Assembly: GCA_015059405.1 (NCBI GenBank)
Contig: SVAL01000006.1
Coordinates: 31,110 to 95,109 of the forward strand
Source of the DNA: Bacillota bacterium
GTDB lineage: Bacteria > Bacillota_I > Bacilli_A > RF39 > UBA660
Length of the DNA: 64,000 nucleotides
Direction: 5' to 3'
In this document: positions 60,359-64,000 of the stretch, piece by piece
How positions within the stretch are numbered: the first letter of the stretch is position 1
Layout of the letters: the number at the start of each line of letters is the position of its first letter
Made by a program: the position numbers and the translations under genes
Notes under the pieces: generated by a model
What the model saw: the letters and a program-made list of their open reading frames with translations, nothing else
Told to the model about the DNA's origin: nothing
Database searches by the model: none

Positions 60359-61325
60359 ATACTTTAGGATGGTTTCTTTTTTCTAAAGTTACTTCTTTCA
60401 TAGTTTCTAAATTATTTCTAAATAGTGGCATAATCCATCCTTGTTCTTTTGGTGTTAGTACACTGGTTGCTACTTTTTCTGTTCTAGATAAAATACTTTC
60501 TTGATTATCAACTATAGGATTAATAATATCACTTACATATTCTGGATAGTTATCTAGTAAACAGATAATCATTTGTTTTCTATCAATTAAACATCCATTT
60601 AAATTGTAATAGTTTTCTGGGATACCAGGTATATGAATTGTTGAATTATCAAATAATGTTGAAAATCTTGTTTCTTGGGTTTTAGTATTACGAATAATTC
60701 CATAATTACTATTATTACGATCAGCCTGATTGATTAATAAATCAAAAACAATCATTTTAAAATAATCTTTTTTGATTTGTTCTTTTTCATTTTCATTAAT
60801 ATTTGTATAATCCAAAGATAAGGGAAACATGTTAATAGCTAGCATGATATCTTTTTCATCTTCTAAAACAGGTCTTACTTCTGGTTGTCCATTACTATGA
60901 TAGAAAGTTTGTCCTGTTCTTTTTCGCATTTCTATTACTTGATTATATAAAATTTCTATTTCTGGATTTTTATTTTTTACAATAGCATTTGTTACTTCAG
61001 AAAACATTACTAGGTTTTCATTTTCTTTAGCTACATTCTTACTAATAATACCAATAGCATTATCATCTGTATCATAAACCTTTAAAGTTTCTGCGATATC
61101 AAAATCTAAAATATGTTTACCAACTATTGATAGAAAAAATTCTAAATCATCTAGCATACCACTAGTATTTAAAGAACTATTTTTGTAAAAACCGGTTTCA
61201 CTCCCAAAATAAGATACTTTTTGTGTTTCATTTTTTCCTACGCCTACATTTCCAACTATTTCCATAGACGTAGTTTTATTTTCACATGTTTCTTCATTTA
61301 AATAATACTTTAATTTTACATCCAT
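60357..61325 (-). CDS. HipA-like protein kinase-fold protein
   Basis: 322 aa from ATG at 61325 (AGGTGA upstream; the track start at 61334 is a GTG). A kinase catalytic-loop-like NQADRNNSNYGIIRN followed by FSTLFDNSTIHIPG matches the N-x-DR-x-x-N...D-N pattern of HipA/CtkA-type kinases. The glycine-rich loop could be the VGNVGVGKNETQKVSYFG region near residue 25. HipA proteins phosphorylate glutamyl-tRNA synthetase, but orphan HipA-like proteins of gut Bacillota have other or unknown targets. No HipB-like antitoxin is adjacent. Lies 13 bases after the DHH gene. Confidence 0.65.
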   Translation of the reverse strand: MDVKLKYYLNEETCENKTTSMEIVGNVGVGKNETQKVSYFGSETGFYKNSSLNTSGMLDDLEFFLSIVGKHILDFDIAETLKVYDTDDNAIGIISKNVAKENENLVMFSEVTNAIVKNKNPEIEILYNQVIEMRKRTGQTFYHSNGQPEVRPVLEDEKDIMLAINMFPLSLDYTNINENEKEQIKKDYFKMIVFDLLINQADRNNSNYGIIRNTKTQETRFSTLFDNSTIHIPGIPENYYNLNGCLIDRKQMIICLLDNYPEYVSDIINPIVDNQESILSRTEKVATSVLTPKEQGWIMPLFRNNLETMKEVTLEKRNHPKV

Positions 61326-61338
61326 AATTATCACCTAT

Positions 61339-62328
61339 TTATTTTATATAGCATGGTGGTTGAAGAATCTTTACTAATCGTTTTTCTGCTTCTTCAATCG
61401 AGCAATCAGTTAATTTTGTTGCTCCCGAGAATTGATTTCCTCCACCTGATAGTTCTTGCATTACTGCACCTACATCTACTTTTTCTTTAGAGCGAGCGCT
61501 TATTGAAATAGTATCATTACCTATATTACCAATTGCAAAAGCAGCATCCACTTTATACTTTAATAAATAATCAGCTACTTTAGCTAGTTCTTCCTTGGTA
61601 TATTCTATTTCAGGATCTGCACATACTGTTGCAATACTATAAGTAGCAATTTTTGCTCTACTTACTAATTCTTGTACTCTTCTATCACTAACAAAGTCTT
61701 CTGTAAATAAATCTGTTACACGATTCATACTGGCTCCAAATTCTAATAGTCGTGCTACCATTCTCATTGTTTCAGAAGATGTATTTTTTGTTAGTTTATT
61801 TGTATCTAAATAAATTCCTGCAAGCAGATAGTTTGCTACTTCTGGAGTTGGTTTTATTTTATACATACATAGTAGTTTTGAAACTATTTCTGATGCACTA
61901 GATACATTTGGATCTATATATGTTTCACTTGCCTTAACAGTGGCATCATCCATATTATGGTGATCTATTATAATAATTTTTTCTGGATTAGTTAATTCAT
62001 CTTTTAAACTAACTAAATAACTTTTATTTACGTCCGTTAAAACAAATAAATCTTCTTCATTTCTTGATTGTAAATATTTTTCTCTATTAAGTATAGAAAA
62101 GTCTGCCTTTGCCGCTTCTATTACTAACTGAACTCCTGGATCTATTTGATGAAAAGGATCATCTACAACTATTGAAGATGGTTTCTTCATTCTTCGTGCT
62201 ATTAATGATAAACCAATAGCTGAACCTATAGCGTCAAAATCTATTCCAGTATGTGGAACAATTACTACATTATTTGCTTCTAGTATTTTTTGTTCCATAT
62301 TTACTCTTAAATTTTTTATTTCTTCCAT
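61339..62328 (-). CDS. DHH/DHHA1 phosphoesterase (GdpP/NrnA-like)
   Basis: 329 aa. DHH motifs: PHTGIDFDAIGSAIG (Asp ligands), VLTDVNKS, IDHHNMDDA, and LAGIYLDTNKL; the DHHA1 part has ISISARSKEKVDVGAVMQEL and GGGNQFSGAT. Cytoplasmic enzyme cleaving small nucleotides or cyclic dinucleotides. By eye the spacing is nearer to the catalytic part of GdpP (c-di-AMP phosphodiesterase) than to NrnA, but the GdpP membrane, PAS and GGDEF domains are missing, so it would be a stand-alone DhhP-like enzyme. NrnA (oligoribonuclease/pAp phosphatase) is the alternative. Confidence 0.85.
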   Translation of the reverse strand: MEEIKNLRVNMEQKILEANNVVIVPHTGIDFDAIGSAIGLSLIARRMKKPSSIVVDDPFHQIDPGVQLVIEAAKADFSILNREKYLQSRNEEDLFVLTDVNKSYLVSLKDELTNPEKIIIIDHHNMDDATVKASETYIDPNVSSASEIVSKLLCMYKIKPTPEVANYLLAGIYLDTNKLTKNTSSETMRMVARLLEFGASMNRVTDLFTEDFVSDRRVQELVSRAKIATYSIATVCADPEIEYTKEELAKVADYLLKYKVDAAFAIGNIGNDTISISARSKEKVDVGAVMQELSGGGNQFSGATKLTDCSIEEAEKRLVKILQPPCYIK

Positions 62329-62345
62329 TTTATCTCCACCCTGAA

Positions 62346-63137
62346 TTAATTATTTAAGTTATTTAAATACTTTTTAATTATAGTTACTATTTCTTCATGA
62401 GTAATATAATTACTTATTATAGCACCATTTATGCTTTTGTCATAGCGTTGTTCATTACCAAATAAATCAGTAACTTTTCCGCCTGCTTCTTCAACTATGA
62501 TTTTTACTGCTGCTATATCACAGTTTTTATGTTCTGTCCCTGGAAATATTGAAAAGCAAAACTCTCCTGATGCAACACACATAGAAGCTCGAATTACACT
62601 TCCTAAATCTACTAGCCAAGTTTTTTGACCTAATTCTTTGATAGCATCATGTATATCATACTCGGCTGTTGGCCATACATCAAAGTTAGCAAAGTTTCTT
62701 TTTCCATCTAATATATTATTATTTACATGAATTAATTCATTGTTTTTGTATGCTCCTTCACCTTTAATAGCAGTGTATATGTTATTAGTAAAAGGATCCA
62801 AAACAACCCCAACTTCAGGTTTGCCATCTATTACCAGTGCAAGTGAAAACACTGCTGTTGGTATGTGCCTAGAATACATTGCTGTACCATCTACAGGATC
62901 ACATACCCATACATATTTGCTTTCTCCAAATTGTTCTTCTTCACCATCTACTGAATGATCTGGATACTTTTCTTTTACCTTTTCTATTAAATAACTATTA
63001 ATCTCTTTATCTGCTTTAGTTACGATTGTATTATCTTCTTTATATGTAGAACCATTATCTTCATAAAAATATTTAAGCATTATTTCTTTTGCTTTAAGAG
63101 CTATATCTTTAGCAAATTCTAAATATTCTTTATTCAT
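62346..63137 (-). CDS. inositol monophosphatase family protein (SuhB-like)
   Basis: 263 aa from ATG at 63137 (GGGTAGTG upstream; the track start at 63155 overlaps the ASCH gene). Metal site motifs DGEEEQFG, the signature WVCDPVDGTAMYSR, and a late KNCDIAAVKIIVEEAGG are intact. Li+-sensitive, Mg-dependent phosphatase of inositol phosphate, fructose-1,6-bisphosphate or pAp type; the substrate is not decided. Neighbouring DHH gene raises pAp turnover as an option (inference). Confidence 0.9.
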   Translation of the reverse strand: MNKEYLEFAKDIALKAKEIMLKYFYEDNGSTYKEDNTIVTKADKEINSYLIEKVKEKYPDHSVDGEEEQFGESKYVWVCDPVDGTAMYSRHIPTAVFSLALVIDGKPEVGVVLDPFTNNIYTAIKGEGAYKNNELIHVNNNILDGKRNFANFDVWPTAEYDIHDAIKELGQKTWLVDLGSVIRASMCVASGEFCFSIFPGTEHKNCDIAAVKIIVEEAGGKVTDLFGNEQRYDKSINGAIISNYITHEEIVTIIKKYLNNLNN

Positions 63138-63144
63138 ATATTCA

Positions 63145-63534
63145 CTACCCTTCATAGTTCCATAAACTTAATTTGCCGTTTATTTCTATTGGAGATATTT
63201 TTTCTATATTTTCTAATTTAAAACCATAACCATCCCAATTACTATCTTTGTTTATTACACCATAATATACTTTATCATCTTTTTTTTGTAGTTCTTCTTT
63301 TAGTGTATCATCTACATAAACACAGTCAGTAATTGTTGCTTTAGCTATAATGCATCCACTAGGGTATTCTAAATTTAAATATTTAAATCTTTCCATTGCT
63401 TTTTTATCAACACCCTTACCAGCATGAATTAATATTTCACCACGATATGAAGTCTTCCAAGTACGAAATTCATATTCTTTTAATCCTTCAGCAATAAGTG
63501 TTGCAAATGGTTGTTTGATTGTAATAACCTTCAT
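63145..63534 (-). CDS. ASCH domain protein
   Basis: 129 aa, a single ASCH (PUA-like) domain: TIKQPFATLIAEGLKEYEFR then TWKTSYRGEILIHAGKG and a C-terminal strand. Such domains bind RNA, and some hydrolyse N4-acetylcytidine. Length fits a minimal ASCH protein. It overlaps the long form of the IMPase ORF but leaves 7 bases to its real start. First gene of the minus-strand run that ends at the DHH/HipA genes. Confidence 0.85.
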   Translation of the reverse strand: MKVITIKQPFATLIAEGLKEYEFRTWKTSYRGEILIHAGKGVDKKAMERFKYLNLEYPSGCIIAKATITDCVYVDDTLKEELQKKDDKVYYGVINKDSNWDGYGFKLENIEKISPIEINGKLSLWNYEG

Positions 63535-63622
63535 AATACCCTCTCCAATATATATAATATTATATCATATTTATTATTTTTGCAAAATTAAGACTGAGGT
63601 TCTACATTTTTTCCAAAAAGTG

Positions 63623-63651
63623 TTGACAATTCAAGTATGTATATGTTATAT
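63623..63651 (+). promoter_or_regulatory. tRNA-Gly promoter, copy 2
   Basis: TTGACA, 17 bases, TTATAT, same layout as copy 1. Confidence 0.75.
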
Positions 63652-63669
63652 TTGTAAATGTCTACTGAT

Positions 63670-63743
63670 GCAGATGTAGTTTAATGGTAGAACCTCAGCC
63701 TTCCAAGCTGACTGCGTGGGTCCGATTCCCATCATCTGCTCCA
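63670..63743 (+). tRNA. tRNA-Gly(TCC), copy 2
   Basis: 74 nt, identical to copy 1 including the encoded CCA. Followed by a short hairpin GTTCGGA/TCCGAAC without a T-run (63755-63771), then a real terminator. Confidence 0.97.
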
Positions 63744-63780
63744 TTGAAGAATCTGTTCGGAAAATCCGAACTTGATATAT

Positions 63781-63809
63781 AAATCTATTCGAAAGAATAG
63801 ATTTTTTTG
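63781..63809 (+). terminator. terminator after tRNA-Gly 2
   Basis: AAATCTATTC and GAATAGATTT (10 bp, GAAA tetraloop) followed by TTTTTGTG. Confidence 0.85.
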
Positions 63810-63851
63810 TGTTTATAAATCATCCATCCAAAAAGAAAGGATGGTGAAATA

Positions 63852-64000
63852 ATGAGACATTTTAATATCTAGTGCAGATAAACAAAAAATTGAAAGCTAT
63901 ATTGATAAAATCGATGAAGTTAATGAAGAATATCGTAATATAAAAGAATTATCTTCTTCTTTAAATAGTTTAAGTCAAACAATAAAAGAAGATAAAGAAA
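63852..64000 (+). pseudogene. frameshifted coiled-coil-like ORF start, runs off the right edge
   Basis: A ribosome site (AAAGAAAGGATGG) precedes ATG at 63852, which reads MRHFNI then stops. Removing one T from the TTTT at 63860-63863 gives MRHLISSADKQKIESYIDKI and stays open to the edge, a polar helical sequence with no internal ATG, GTG or TTG. So there is a +1 shift near codon 4: assembly error, real mutation, or recoding. Confidence 0.45.

Larger units (their letters stand above)
63592..63745 (+). repeat. 154-bp direct repeat, copy 2 (with 48677-48830)
   Basis: See copy 1. It begins in the loop of what was a terminator (GACTGAG..TTTTTT) without the left arm, so the copy junction lies inside that hairpin, and ends with the tRNA trailer CCATT. 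Confidence 0.85.

Noticed and set aside
63755-63771. GTTCGGA/TCCGAAC hairpin as terminator of tRNA-Gly 2
   Set aside because: No T-run follows; the proper terminator is at 63781-63809.
1-64000. Mycoplasma-type code with TGA as Trp
   Set aside because: TGA ends the 1038-aa adhesin, and Trp codons are TGG.

Overview
The window is low-GC DNA (clearly under 30% G+C by eye) from a Gram-positive-type, cell-walled bacterium. Strong AAGGAGG-like ribosome sites, TTGACA/TATAAT promoters 17 bp apart, a lipobox protein, a PrgI/VirB4/VirD4 type IV secretion set and TadA/B/C genes all fit a Bacillota or Mycoplasmatota-like gut lineage (RF39/Erysipelotrichia-like is my guess, not shown). TGA ends genes (for example the 1038-aa adhesin) and Trp is TGG, so the code is standard and Mollicutes using code 4 are excluded.

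Layout. 1-1.4 kb: the 5' part of asnS. 1.4-38.7 kb: about 37 kb of minus-strand genes that combine a Tad-type pilus machine (CpaB, TadA, TadB, TadC, a 57-aa Flp-like pilin missing from the ORF track, TadE-like, TadZ-like) with a Gram-positive type IV secretion set (two VirB2-like proteins, VirB6-like, PrgI, a two-gene VirB4, a VirB1-like wall hydrolase, two small VirB8-like candidates, VirD4). The upstream end has a duplicated three-gene cassette of Cys-rich secreted proteins around a plus-strand thioredoxin lipoprotein. The downstream end has a 2295-aa protein that begins as a type IV prepilin and continues as about 17 Ig-like repeats. I see no relaxase, integrase or att site for this locus, so it looks like a resident surface/secretion machine rather than a conjugative element. 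38.7-48.7 kb: ordinary chromosomal genes (lipid kinase, pentapeptide protein, polyprenyl synthase, tRNA-Ala, TrmL, TypA/BipA, a Rieske flavoprotein, a COG2426-like membrane protein).

48.8-57.9 kb: a 9.1-kb mobile element in the 3' end of tRNA-Gly(TCC). Its ends carry the direct repeat CTGCTCCATWTGAA, and the terminator expected just after the tRNA now lies beyond the right end. It carries a large serine recombinase, a MobC-like protein behind an oriT-like GC-rich patch, two zinc-ribbon proteins, an XRE regulator and a 1205-aa nSTAND-type NTPase with a nuclease-like N-terminus, a probable antiphage gene. A consensus promoter at the right end points outward. In the excised circle it would read across attP into the left-end genes, and complementary 9-mers at the two ends could form an antiterminator only in the circle.

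57.9-64 kb: a restriction-endonuclease-like gene, a GNAT acetyltransferase, an unknown protein with an ART-like motif, a HipA-like kinase, a DHH phosphoesterase, an inositol monophosphatase, an ASCH protein, then a second identical tRNA-Gly(TCC) with a copied promoter and half a copied terminator, and a frameshifted ORF running off the edge. All functions are read by eye from motifs and context; no database search was possible.
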